Source: Streptococcus suis (GTDB lineage: Bacteria > Bacillota > Bacilli > Lactobacillales > Streptococcaceae). Taken from it: a DNA stretch of 64,000 bases. A model generated the notes under the pieces. The model made no database searches and had not been told where the DNA came from. It saw only the letters and a program-made list of their open reading frames with translations. Position numbers and translations under genes: made by a program. Of the stretch, positions 56,915 through 64,000 are shown one piece after another; within the stretch, counting starts at the first letter, position 1, and every line of letters begins with the position of its first letter. The stretch covers positions 52,219-116,218 of the forward strand of contig NZ_POQQ01000057.1 in NCBI RefSeq assembly GCF_002964575.1, in the 5' to 3' direction.

Positions 56915-57853
56915 ATGACCAAGTTGATTTTTATGGGAACACCAGCATTTTCAGCGACAGTCTTAAAAGGACTTTTGGCGGATGACAAGTATGAAATCCT
57001 TGCTGTTGTCACCCAGCCAGACCGAGCTGTTGGACGAAAAAAAGTCATCCAAATGACACCTGTGAAAGAAGTAGCCTTGGCATACCAATTACCAGTCTTT
57101 CAACCTGAAAAGCTATCTGGTAGCCAAGAACTAGATGAGCTTATGAATTTGGGAGCTGATGGAATTGTAACAGCAGCTTTTGGGCAATTCCTACCAACCA
57201 AATTATTGAACTCAGTTGACTTTGCAGTCAATGTTCATGCTTCTCTTCTTCCTAAATACCGTGGTGGTGCCCCTATCCATTATGCCTTGATTAACGGTGA
57301 TGAGCGTGCCGGCGTAACCATTATGGAAATGGTCAAGGAAATGGATGCAGGCGACATGATTTCCAGCGATAGCATTGCTATTGAAGAAAGTGACAATGTC
57401 GGCACCTTGTTTGAAAAGTTGGCTGTTGTTGGTCGGGATTTATTATTACAAACCTTACCAGCCTATATTGCTGGTGACTTGAAACCAGTCGCTCAAAATC
57501 CAGAACAGGTAACCTTCTCACCAAATATCCAGCCAGAAGAAGAGGTACTGGATTGGAACAAATCTGCTCGCCAACTCTTTAATCACATTCGCGGGATGTA
57601 CCCGTGGCCCGTTGCCCACACCTATTGGCAAGGGGAACGGTTTAAAATTCAAGAAGTTGTTGAAGTAGAAGGAACAGGTCCAGTAGGTCAAGTTATTGCT
57701 CGAAGCAAAAAAGAATTGATTATTGCGACAGGTCAGGGAGCTCTTTCACTGAAAACGGTTCAGCCAGCAGGTAAGCCTAAAATGACCATTGCAGACTTTT
57801 TAAATGGTGCAGGTCGAGATATTGCAGTAGGAGATCAATTTGGTGATCAATAA
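56915..57853 (+). CDS. fmt: Methionyl-tRNA formyltransferase
   Basis: 312 residues. It formylates initiator Met-t[23 protein letters not shown] start; active-site region [20 protein letters not shown] (Asn, His) and the Asp in MDAGDMI. The ATG at 56915 has AAGGAG upstream. priA, which usually precedes fmt in streptococci, is not present here; a SNF2 helicase gene is upstream instead. It overlaps rsmB by 14 nt. Confidence 0.96.
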   Translation: MTKLIFMGTPAFSATVLKGLLADDKYEILAVVTQPDRAVGRKKVIQMTPVKEVALAYQLPVFQPEKLSGSQELDELMNLGADGIVTAAFGQFLPTKLLNSVDFAVNVHASLLPKYRGGAPIHYALINGDERAGVTIMEMVKEMDAGDMISSDSIAIEESDNVGTLFEKLAVVGRDLLLQTLPAYIAGDLKPVAQNPEQVTFSPNIQPEEEVLDWNKSARQLFNHIRGMYPWPVAHTYWQGERFKIQEVVEVEGTGPVGQVIARSKKELIIATGQGALSLKTVQPAGKPKMTIADFLNGAGRDIAVGDQFGDQ

Positions 57854-59153
57854 ACATGAAACAGCAAGAAGTCTAGCCTTAACTGTATTGGAACAAGTCT
57901 TTGATCAAGGAGCTTATTCGAACATCGCTCTCAATAAGGCTCTAGAATCTTCTCCTTTATCAGCACAAGACAAGGGCTTGGCGACCGAGTTGGTCTATGG
58001 GACGGTTTCTCGGAAGATAACACTGGAATGGTACCTAGCACATGTTATTGAAGATAGAGAGAAATTGGACACTTGGGTCTATTATCTCCTCATGTTGAGC
58101 CTCTACCAGTTGGTATATTTGGACAAATTGCCCCCCCACGCAGTTGTCAATGAAGCTGTAAATCTTGCAAAGAGAAAGCCTGGAACCGACAAGTTTGTCA
58201 ATGCTATTTTGCGCAAAATGAGCCAATCGACCTTGCCAGATCCAACAGGCATCAAACGGAAAAATAAGAGGCTATCTGTCCAATATTCTGTGCCAGTTTG
58301 GTTGGTCCAAACCCTGATAGCAGAATATGGTGACGAGCGAGCGGAGCGGATTTTCCAAAGTCTGCATATTCGAAATAAGGCCAGCATCCGTGTAACAGAT
58401 GGTAAGCAAGTAGAAGGATTGGCAGAGGAGCTAGATGCCCAACAATCGCAGTTATCACCAGTCGGCCTAGTCAAGGGCCAGGGACATTTTGCGGCTACTG
58501 ATTACTTTAAACAAGGTCTGATTACCATTCAGGATGAAACCAGTCAATTAGTGGCGCCAACTTTGGATATACAAGGGGATGAACTCATCTTGGATGCCTG
58601 TGCAGCCCCTGGTGGAAAAACCTGTCACATGGGCTCCTATCTGACAAGTGGCAAAATCCTTGCCCTAGATTTGTACGAACACAAACTAGCCTTGATTGAA
58701 GAAAATGCCCAACGCTTAGGCTTAGCAGATAAGATCGAAACCAAACGTCTAGACGCCAGTCGCGTTCATGAGGAATTTGGTCCAGATACCTTTGATAAAA
58801 TCCTAGTGGATGCCCCATGTTCTGGAATGGGGCTCATTCGCCGGAAACCAGATATTCGCTATAACAAGGCGGCTATGGATTTTGATTCTCTAAAGGCAAT
58901 CCAGTTGCAGATTTTGGACAGCGTTTGCCAAAGCCTGAAAATAGGTGGTATAATAACCTATAGCACCTGCACGATTATTGCCAAGGAAAACCAAGAGGTT
59001 ATTCACGAATTTTTACAAAATCACCCCAATTTCGAACAGGTCATGCTAGAGCATCCCAAATCAGATATTATGGTGGATGGCTGCCTCTTGATCACCCCTG
59101 AACAATACCAGACAGATGGCTTTTTCATCGGTCAATTTAGAAGAAAATCCTAG
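57840..59153 (+). CDS. rsmB: 16S rRNA (cytosine-967 C5) methyltransferase
   Basis: 437 residues: N-terminal NusB-like RNA-binding domain (1-~140), then the SAM-dependent domain with [29 protein letters not shown] and the catalytic Cys in YSTCTI. It methylates C967 of 16S rRNA. The start is non-ATG: TTG at 57840 or, just as likely, GTG at 57843; both are served by TAGGAGAT. Translationally coupled to fmt. Confidence 0.94.
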   Translation: MVINKHETARSLALTVLEQVFDQGAYSNIALNKALESSPLSAQDKGLATELVYGTVSRKITLEWYLAHVIEDREKLDTWVYYLLMLSLYQLVYLDKLPPHAVVNEAVNLAKRKPGTDKFVNAILRKMSQSTLPDPTGIKRKNKRLSVQYSVPVWLVQTLIAEYGDERAERIFQSLHIRNKASIRVTDGKQVEGLAEELDAQQSQLSPVGLVKGQGHFAATDYFKQGLITIQDETSQLVAPTLDIQGDELILDACAAPGGKTCHMGSYLTSGKILALDLYEHKLALIEENAQRLGLADKIETKRLDASRVHEEFGPDTFDKILVDAPCSGMGLIRRKPDIRYNKAAMDFDSLKAIQLQILDSVCQSLKIGGIITYSTCTIIAKENQEVIHEFLQNHPNFEQVMLEHPKSDIMVDGCLLITPEQYQTDGFFIGQFRRKS

Positions 59154-59191
59154 AATAAGAGGAGGAAGTTGCATAGCAACGATAGAAAATT

Positions 59192-59929
59192 ATGGAAATT
59201 GCATTACTTACTGACGTTGGACAAAAACGTTCGAACAACCAAGACTATATCAACTGTTACAAGAACCGTGCGGGTATCGACTTGGTCGTTCTGGCAGATG
59301 GTATGGGTGGTCACCGCGCCGGTCATATTGCCAGTGAAATGGCTGCGACAGATTTAGGTGCAGCCTGGGTTGATACGCAACTGGTGACCTTGAATGATGT
59401 TCGTGAATGGCTGATTGCCATCATCGATGCAGAAAATCAAAAAATCCATGAGCTTGGGCAAACAGAAGAATATAGAGGAATGGGAACCACGCTAGAGGCA
59501 GTTGTGGTGATTGATAATCAGATGATTTATGCCCATGTCGGTGATTCTCGCGTTGGTTTGATTAGAAATGGAGAGTATACTCGTTTAACCAATGACCATT
59601 CCTTAGTTGGTGCCCTTGTTCGCGCAGGTCAGTTGACAGAAGAAGAAGCCCTTCGTCATCCTCAGAAAAATATCGTTACCCAGTCGATTGGACAGGCAGA
59701 ACCCATTGAGCCAGATATTGCTTTGAAAACTCTGGAAGTTGGTGATTACGTTCTGATTAACAGCGATGGTTTGACAAATATGGTATCTGTGGAAGATATT
59801 CGTGATATTGTCGTGAGTGGTGTATCATTGGAAAGTAAGGCAGAAACCTTGGTTCGTTTTGCCAATAATGCAGGAGGTTTGGATAATATTACAGTAGGTC
59901 TACTTCATATTACAGAGGAGGCTCGGTAA
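59192..59929 (+). CDS. stp1: PP2C-type Ser/Thr phosphatase
   Basis: 245-residue metal-dependent phosphatase (Stp/PhpP). Metal-binding motifs [22 protein letters not shown] and [10 protein letters not shown]. It removes phosphates added by StkP, the next gene, which overlaps its stop. The start [19 protein letters not shown] matches the family, but the strong AGGAGGA site is 26 nt away, with a small hairpin (GTTGC-ATA-GCAAC, 59168-59180) in between. Confidence 0.95.
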   Translation: MEIALLTDVGQKRSNNQDYINCYKNRAGIDLVVLADGMGGHRAGHIASEMAATDLGAAWVDTQLVTLNDVREWLIAIIDAENQKIHELGQTEEYRGMGTTLEAVVVIDNQMIYAHVGDSRVGLIRNGEYTRLTNDHSLVGALVRAGQLTEEEALRHPQKNIVTQSIGQAEPIEPDIALKTLEVGDYVLINSDGLTNMVSVEDIRDIVVSGVSLESKAETLVRFANNAGGLDNITVGLLHITEEAR

Positions 59930-61929
59930 TGATTCAAATCGGTAAGATCTTTGCTGGGCGCTATCGGATTGTCCGGCAAATTGGTCGAGGCGGTATGGCG
60001 GATGTGTATCTGGCTAGAGATTTGATTTTGGATGGTGAGGAAGTAGCTGTTAAGGTCCTTCGCACCAACTATCAGACCGACCAGATTGCTATCCAACGTT
60101 TCCAACGGGAAGCACGTGCGATGGCAGACTTGGACCATCCCAATATTGTTCGTATTTCGGACATTGGTGAGGAAGATGGTCAACAGTATCTGGCCATGGA
60201 GTATGTCAACGGCCTTGACCTGAAGCGTTATATTAAGGAAAATGCCCCCCTTTCAAACGACGTGGCTGTTCGGATTATGGGGCAAATTCTCCTAGCCATG
60301 CGGATGGCCCATACACGGGGCATTGTTCATAGGGACTTGAAACCCCAGAATGTTATCTTGACCTCAAATGGTGTCGCTAAGGTGACGGACTTTGGTATTG
60401 CAGTGGCCTTTGCGGAAACTAGTTTGACCCAAACCAATTCAATGCTGGGCTCTGTTCACTATCTTTCACCAGAACAGGCGCGTGGTTCGAAAGCAACCAT
60501 TCAAAGTGATATCTATGCAATGGGGATTATTCTCTTCGAGATGTTGACAGGTCGTATTCCATACGATGGGGATAGTGCTGTGACCATTGCCCTCCAGCAT
60601 TTCCAAAAACCACTGCCATCTGTCAGAGAAGAAAATGCAAATGTCCCTCAAGCACTTGAAAATGTTGTGTTAAAAGCGACAGCTAAAAAATTAAACGAGC
60701 GCTATAAGTCTGTTGCGGAAATGTACACAGATTTGGCCTCATCCTTGTCATTGGATCGTAGAAATGAACCTAAGATTATACTGGAAGATAACAAGGTTGA
60801 TACAAAAACCTTGCCTAAGCTCTCTCAGGCTAATGTTGATATCAAGCCGGCAGCTAATGCAGAGGCTGCCAAAACCAAGGCTGAGAAACAGCCGACAAGT
60901 AAGCAGGACAATGCAAAACAAAAAGGGGTTGCTAAGCCAGTAGCGAAAGCGAGACAAGGAGTTCGAACTCGTTTCAAAGTCTTGTTAGGTGTATTTCTGT
61001 TGACCCTCATGGCAGTTGGGATTGTGTTTTTCAATTCACCAAGAACAGTCACTGTACCGAATGTAGCGGGACAAACTGTTGAAAAAGCACAAGAAATGAT
61101 TGAAGTGGCTGGATTGGAAGTAGGGAGTGTAACCAAAGAGGCAACCAATGACGTTGCTGAAGGTTTAGTGATTCGTACTTCGCCAGGAGCTAAGACCTCA
61201 AAACGTCAGGGGAGTAAGGTTGATCTGATTATTGCAACTGCTGCCATGGTCGTTATTCCAGATGTTAGCGGTAAAGATTTGGCTACTGCCCAGCAAGAAT
61301 TGGAAGCGCTGGGATTACAGGTTTCTGTTAAAGAGGAGTATAGCCTAACGGTTGATAAAGGCATGGTCATCAAGACTAGCCCAGAAGTCAATGCGTCTAT
61401 TGAAAAAGGTGGTAGTATCACTCTCTATGTTTCTAAAGGAGTTGTGGTACCAAATGTAGTTGGCAGAAGTCAGGAATCGGCGAGTCAGATACTTCAAGAT
61501 GCAGGTTTTTATATCGGAACTGTAACACAGGTCTATAGTTCATCTGTTGAGGCTGGTCAAGTCATTAGTACAGATCCAGTAGCTGATACAGAACTTGAAA
61601 GAGGCTCAGTCATCAATTTGGAAATTTCCAAAGGCAAGGAATTGATTATGCCTGATTTAACATCTGGTCATATCACTTATTCACAAGCTAGCAGTCAACT
61701 GCAAACTTTGGGCGTCAAGGTTGCCAATATCGAAAAACAGGAGGATAGGAGTTACTATTCAACGACTAGTGATATTGTGATTGGTCAGTATCCAGCAGCT
61801 GGTAGTACTATCGAAGGGACTGTTACTCTTTATGTATCGGTAGCCTCAGCGAGTGCTAGCTCGACAAGTAGTAGCATAAACTCTTCTGCTTCCACTCCGA
61901 CTTCGACATCAACAGATACCAGTGAATAA
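59929..61929 (+). CDS. stkP: Membrane Ser/Thr protein kinase with four PASTA domains
   Basis: 666 residues. Kinase domain 1-~275 (P-loop [12 protein letters not shown], catalytic Lys in VAVKVLR, loop [11 protein letters not shown]). A charged linker is followed by one membrane helix (about 349-367) and four extracellular PASTA repeats (about 370-640; [67 protein letters not shown]). A Ser/Thr-rich tail ends the protein. It senses peptidoglycan or lipid II and coordinates growth and division, acting with Stp1. Confidence 0.97.
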   Translation: MIQIGKIFAGRYRIVRQIGRGGMADVYLARDLILDGEEVAVKVLRTNYQTDQIAIQRFQREARAMADLDHPNIVRISDIGEEDGQQYLAMEYVNGLDLKRYIKENAPLSNDVAVRIMGQILLAMRMAHTRGIVHRDLKPQNVILTSNGVAKVTDFGIAVAFAETSLTQTNSMLGSVHYLSPEQARGSKATIQSDIYAMGIILFEMLTGRIPYDGDSAVTIALQHFQKPLPSVREENANVPQALENVVLKATAKKLNERYKSVAEMYTDLASSLSLDRRNEPKIILEDNKVDTKTLPKLSQANVDIKPAANAEAAKTKAEKQPTSKQDNAKQKGVAKPVAKARQGVRTRFKVLLGVFLLTLMAVGIVFFNSPRTVTVPNVAGQTVEKAQEMIEVAGLEVGSVTKEATNDVAEGLVIRTSPGAKTSKRQGSKVDLIIATAAMVVIPDVSGKDLATAQQELEALGLQVSVKEEYSLTVDKGMVIKTSPEVNASIEKGGSITLYVSKGVVVPNVVGRSQESASQILQDAGFYIGTVTQVYSSSVEAGQVISTDPVADTELERGSVINLEISKGKELIMPDLTSGHITYSQASSQLQTLGVKVANIEKQEDRSYYSTTSDIVIGQYPAAGSTIEGTVTLYVSVASASASSTSSSINSSASTPTSTSTDTSE

Positions 61930-62031
61930 AGTTATTGTAGGCGATAGACTGCTCAGAATTAAAATTTCTACTTTTAAAGTTTGACTCACTGTGCGACACG
62001 CTTCATGAAGTTTTTCGTCTTTTATTTGTTG

Positions 62032-62238
62032 TTAAAGATAAAGGTACCAAATCAAAAGTTTTGAAGGCATTAAAACAAGCATTTCAATACGCTTGACCAT
62101 CCGATGCCCCTCAATCATTTCCAAATCTTTGTATTGACACAGACGACGGGAAATATCAATTAATTTCTGTACAATTTTGTAGTAAATCGTTTTTTCGTGG
62201 CACTTAGGTATGATAGTTAATTGATATGACACATCCAT
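62032..62238 (-). pseudogene. IS200/IS605-type transposase TnpA relic
   Basis: A 68-codon frame with clear order of TnpA features: IIPKCHEKTIYYKIVQKLI, then RRLCQYKDLEMIEGH (cf. the family RELCRQKDVEIIEGH). The HUH position, normally DHVHM, reads KRIEM, so the catalytic His pair is lost, and the protein ends soon after LIWYLYL. It lacks the Tyr-bearing C-terminal half. A decayed Y1 transposase. Confidence 0.65.
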
Positions 62239-62555
62239 TTACTATGTTGTAAACTGTAACCGATTTTTATCATAACAAGAAGTTCCAATTAAGAGTTGCT
62301 CATTTTTCATTCTGTATTTAAAAAATATCGACAAAATAACTCTAAAAGTATGAAAATACGTAAGCAATTCAACTCAGAACAGCTAAGTCTTGAGAAAATC
62401 TTGCTTGGGAGTGACCCGTAGCGTAGGAGGTACGTCTGTTTAGTCAGTTTGCCGAAGTCATTATTTAAGTAATTTTATTAGATAGGGCTTCTAACACTAG
62501 TTCAGTCTGTTATGTTGCTCGAAAAGTTTTTACTTTCCTATAATTTCCAAATCTA
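62239..62555. other. Gene-free region
   Basis: No supported gene. A 23-codon start (MKIRKQFNSEQLSLEKILLG, 62350-62421) could be the head of a lost transposase gene; I cannot assign it. Otherwise AT-rich with no clear regulatory feature. Confidence 0.4.
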
Positions 62556-62711
62556 CATTCAATGAAAATCAAAAACAGACTAGGCGACGCAGATGCAGAT
62601 AGAACCCTGTTACTATTTTATTTCAAGGTAGCAGGCTGAAAGGCTCCACTGGAGCCTTTCACTCATCAAATCAAGTCAACAACGTCTGATTTTGATTTTC
62701 GAAGAGTATTA
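62556..62711 (+). repeat. BOX-like repeat element, copy 2
   Basis: Starts TTCAATGAAAATC and ends GATTTTCGAAGAGTATTA; centre hairpin GAAAGGCTCC-ACT-GGAGCCTTTC. In copy 1 (5743-5899) this hairpin has different arm bases but keeps pairing. Confidence 0.78.
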
Positions 62712-62801
62712 GATGCTCTATCGTTCTTAATACCTTAGGTGTCTTTGACAATCCTGTTGAATTTTTCGGCTCTTTATCAATTGTAGTGGGTGGATGAAAA
62801 G

Positions 62802-63467
62802 CTAATACCTAGAGAGGACGAACTTCGTTCTCTCTTTCCTATTTTCAGGAGATAAAATAGCATAGTCGATTGAAACAAGAACAGGACAAAAGTGCCTCAA
62901 GAAAAGTATCGCAATTTGACAATACTTTTCTGAGGTGTTTTTGATATGAGCCCATGTTTTCTCAATGGGATTATACTCGGACGAGTAAGGAGGCAGAGGT
63001 AAAAGTCTATGTCCCTGCTCCTCGCATAAATCTCTTAGCTTACTCATCCTATGAAAACCTGCATTGTCCATAATGATAACAGCTGTTTCATCTAAAGTTG
63101 GTAGCAAGACTTTTTTGAACCAAGCTTCGAAAAAGTCACTTGTCAAGGTATCTTTGTATGTCATCGGGGCTATAAGCTCACCATTTATGAGACCTGCAAC
63201 CAAAGATAGCTGCTGATATCTTCTTCCAGTAACCCGACCTTTTATCAACTGACCTTTTAAGGAGCGAGCATATTCTCTATAAAAATAGATCTCAAAACCT
63301 GTCTCGTCAATATAAACAGGAGTCAGATGGCTTAAGTTACTCAATTCTTTAAGGAACAAATCTACTTTTTCAGGGTCTTGTTCATAGTAGGTACAGCTCT
63401 TTTTTTTTTTTTCGAATATAACCCATAGCTTTGAGAGCGTAATGAATAGCTGTTGGATGACAATCAA
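62802..63467 (-). pseudogene. IS630-family transposase, catalytic part (orfB), frameshifted at the C-terminus
   Basis: Contains the DDE residues: YIDETGF, IIMDNAGFHR and EYNPIEKTWAHIKN. It should be made by -1 type slippage from orfA at a run of 13 A (minus strand, plus 63400-63412). After WAHIK the frame reads NTSEKYCQI; shifting by one base gives KHLRKVLSNCDTFLEALL, the usual family ending, so one A has been lost in the AAAAA at 62938-62942. The shift lies after the last catalytic Glu, so some activity could remain. Confidence 0.75.
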
Positions 63468-63717
63468 ATTCAGAAGCTATTTCAGTCAAATAAGCATCTG
63501 GATGATTTTTTAGATAGTTCTTTAATTTATCTCTATCAACTTTTCTTGGTTTGGCTCCTTTTACTTGGTGACGAAGCTCGCCGGTTTTCTCTTTTAATTT
63601 TAACCATTGATAGATGGTGTTGCGTGAAATTTGGAAAATAGCAGATGCTTCAGTAATACTGCCTGTTTTCTCACAGTATGCGAGAACTTTTTTACGAAAA
63701 TCTAATGAATATGCCAT
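63382..63717 (-). CDS. IS630-family transposase, N-terminal helix-turn-helix part (orfA)
   Basis: 111 residues. MAYSLDFRKKVLAYCEKTGS start, first HTH ITEASAIFQISRNTIYQWL, second HTH LTEIASEFDCHPTAIHYAL. It binds the IS ends. It ends in ...IRKKKKELYLL just past the A13 run, where slippage would join it to orfB. Confidence 0.85.
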   Translation of the reverse strand: MAYSLDFRKKVLAYCEKTGSITEASAIFQISRNTIYQWLKLKEKTGELRHQVKGAKPRKVDRDKLKNYLKNHPDAYLTEIASEFDCHPTAIHYALKAMGYIRKKKKELYLL

Positions 63718-63832
63718 AAATACATAAAATCATAAATGTACTGGTTTTGTTTCATTTTACTATAAGAATAACTGAGTTGTCTTTTGAGACCGCGTTGACA
63801 GCAAGAAATGAAAAAAAGATTTCAAAAAAGTG

Positions 63833-63861
63833 TTGACAAAGTTGATTGAAGATGATAGAAT
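63833..63861 (+). promoter_or_regulatory. rRNA operon promoter P1
   Basis: TTGACA (63833-63838), 17-nt spacer, TAGAAT (63856-63861). Confidence 0.8.
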
Positions 63862-63925
63862 AATTGAGTTGTCAAATCTGAGACGCGACACTGAAAAAAG
63901 AAACAAAAAAAGTTTCAAAAAAGTG

Positions 63926-63954
63926 TTGACAATTAGTTGAAGAAATGATAAACT
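63926..63954 (+). promoter_or_regulatory. rRNA operon promoter P2
   Basis: TTGACA (63926-63931), 17-nt spacer, TAAACT (63949-63954) with TGA upstream. The following GACCTTTGAAAA is typical of streptococcal rrn leaders, so 16S rRNA should begin shortly after the window. Confidence 0.8.
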
Positions 63955-64000
63955 AAGATAGTTGTCGCGAGAGCGCGGCAGTGAACAAGACCTTTGAAAA

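Larger units (their letters stand above)
62780..63772 (-). mobile_element. IS630-family insertion sequence (IS630-Spn1-like), degenerate
   Basis: Two overlapping frames on the minus strand encode a transposase split as in IS630-Spn1. The right end (minus strand TATAGTAAAATGAAAC, about 63755-63770) is clear; the left end is only partly similar (TGTAGTGGGTGGATGAAAAG, about 62784), so the borders are approximate. Confidence 0.7.
63773..63959 (+). repeat. Imperfect tandem duplication carrying two promoters
   Basis: Two units of about 90 nt. Each starts near GAGTTGTC, holds a GAGAC-CGCG-like segment, then TTTCAAAAAAGTGTTGACAA and a -10 box. The third GTTGTC at 63961 begins the transcript leader. 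Confidence 0.7.

Noticed and set aside
62350..62421. Short frame resembling a transposase start
   Set aside because: 23 codons are too few to support a family call.

Overview
The window is a piece of a low-GC Gram-positive chromosome, most likely Streptococcus suis or a very close relative. This rests on gene content and order: manLMN-manO next to serS, a pneumococcal-type metQ/M20 peptidase/metNI cluster, rsmH-ftsL-pbpX-mraY, gnd followed by a RitR-type orphan regulator, nrdR-dnaB-dnaI, and fmt-rsmB-stp1-stkP. BOX-like repeats and an IS630-Spn1-like element also fit. No species-defining rRNA is inside the window.

Layout. 1-5.7 kb: a type I restriction-modification locus in the order hsdR (truncated by the window edge), hsdS, a Fic gene, a silent partial hsdS and hsdM. 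5.7-12 kb (mostly minus strand): serS under a T-box, manO, the mannose PTS manLMN with a CcpA-type cre in its promoter, and a Cof-type HAD phosphatase. 12-23 kb: an NCS2 purine permease, then methionine genes. metE-metF (minus) and metQ-M20-metN-metI (plus) share a 21-bp palindrome upstream, which suggests one LysR-type regulator controls both. 23-30 kb: a B3/4-domain protein, then a glycine T-box driving a HExxH protein, glyQ, glyS and two small genes; then an M50-like membrane protease. 30-34 kb (minus): a MATE exporter and the KtrAB potassium system. 33.7-36.5 kb (minus): an uncharacterised operon of DUF3278-type and other small membrane proteins headed by a 62-residue XRE regulator. Four copies of an 18-bp palindrome lie between this operon and the division cluster. 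36.7-41.3 kb: rsmH-ftsL-pbpX-mraY. 41.4-61.9 kb: housekeeping genes on the plus strand, ending with the phosphatase/kinase pair stp1-stkP. 62-64 kb: an IS200-type relic, a BOX-like element, a degenerate IS630-family element, and tandem promoters of what is almost certainly an rRNA operon that begins beyond the window.

Points most worth attention: (i) the hsdS/hsdS' arrangement with long direct repeats, including a 27-nt hairpin inserted in frame in hsdS; (ii) a set of structured repeats in which stem sequences differ but pairing is kept, joined by a conserved GTTGGAAAT linker and carried inside MITE-like elements; (iii) the XRE/DUF3278 operon with its four-operator control region facing the division cluster; (iv) a metalloprotease-like gene between a glycine T-box and glyQS; (v) PBP2X with KSGS in place of KSGT (residue 551) in a region that looks mosaic; and (vi) a RitR orthologue with Ser53 and Cys128.
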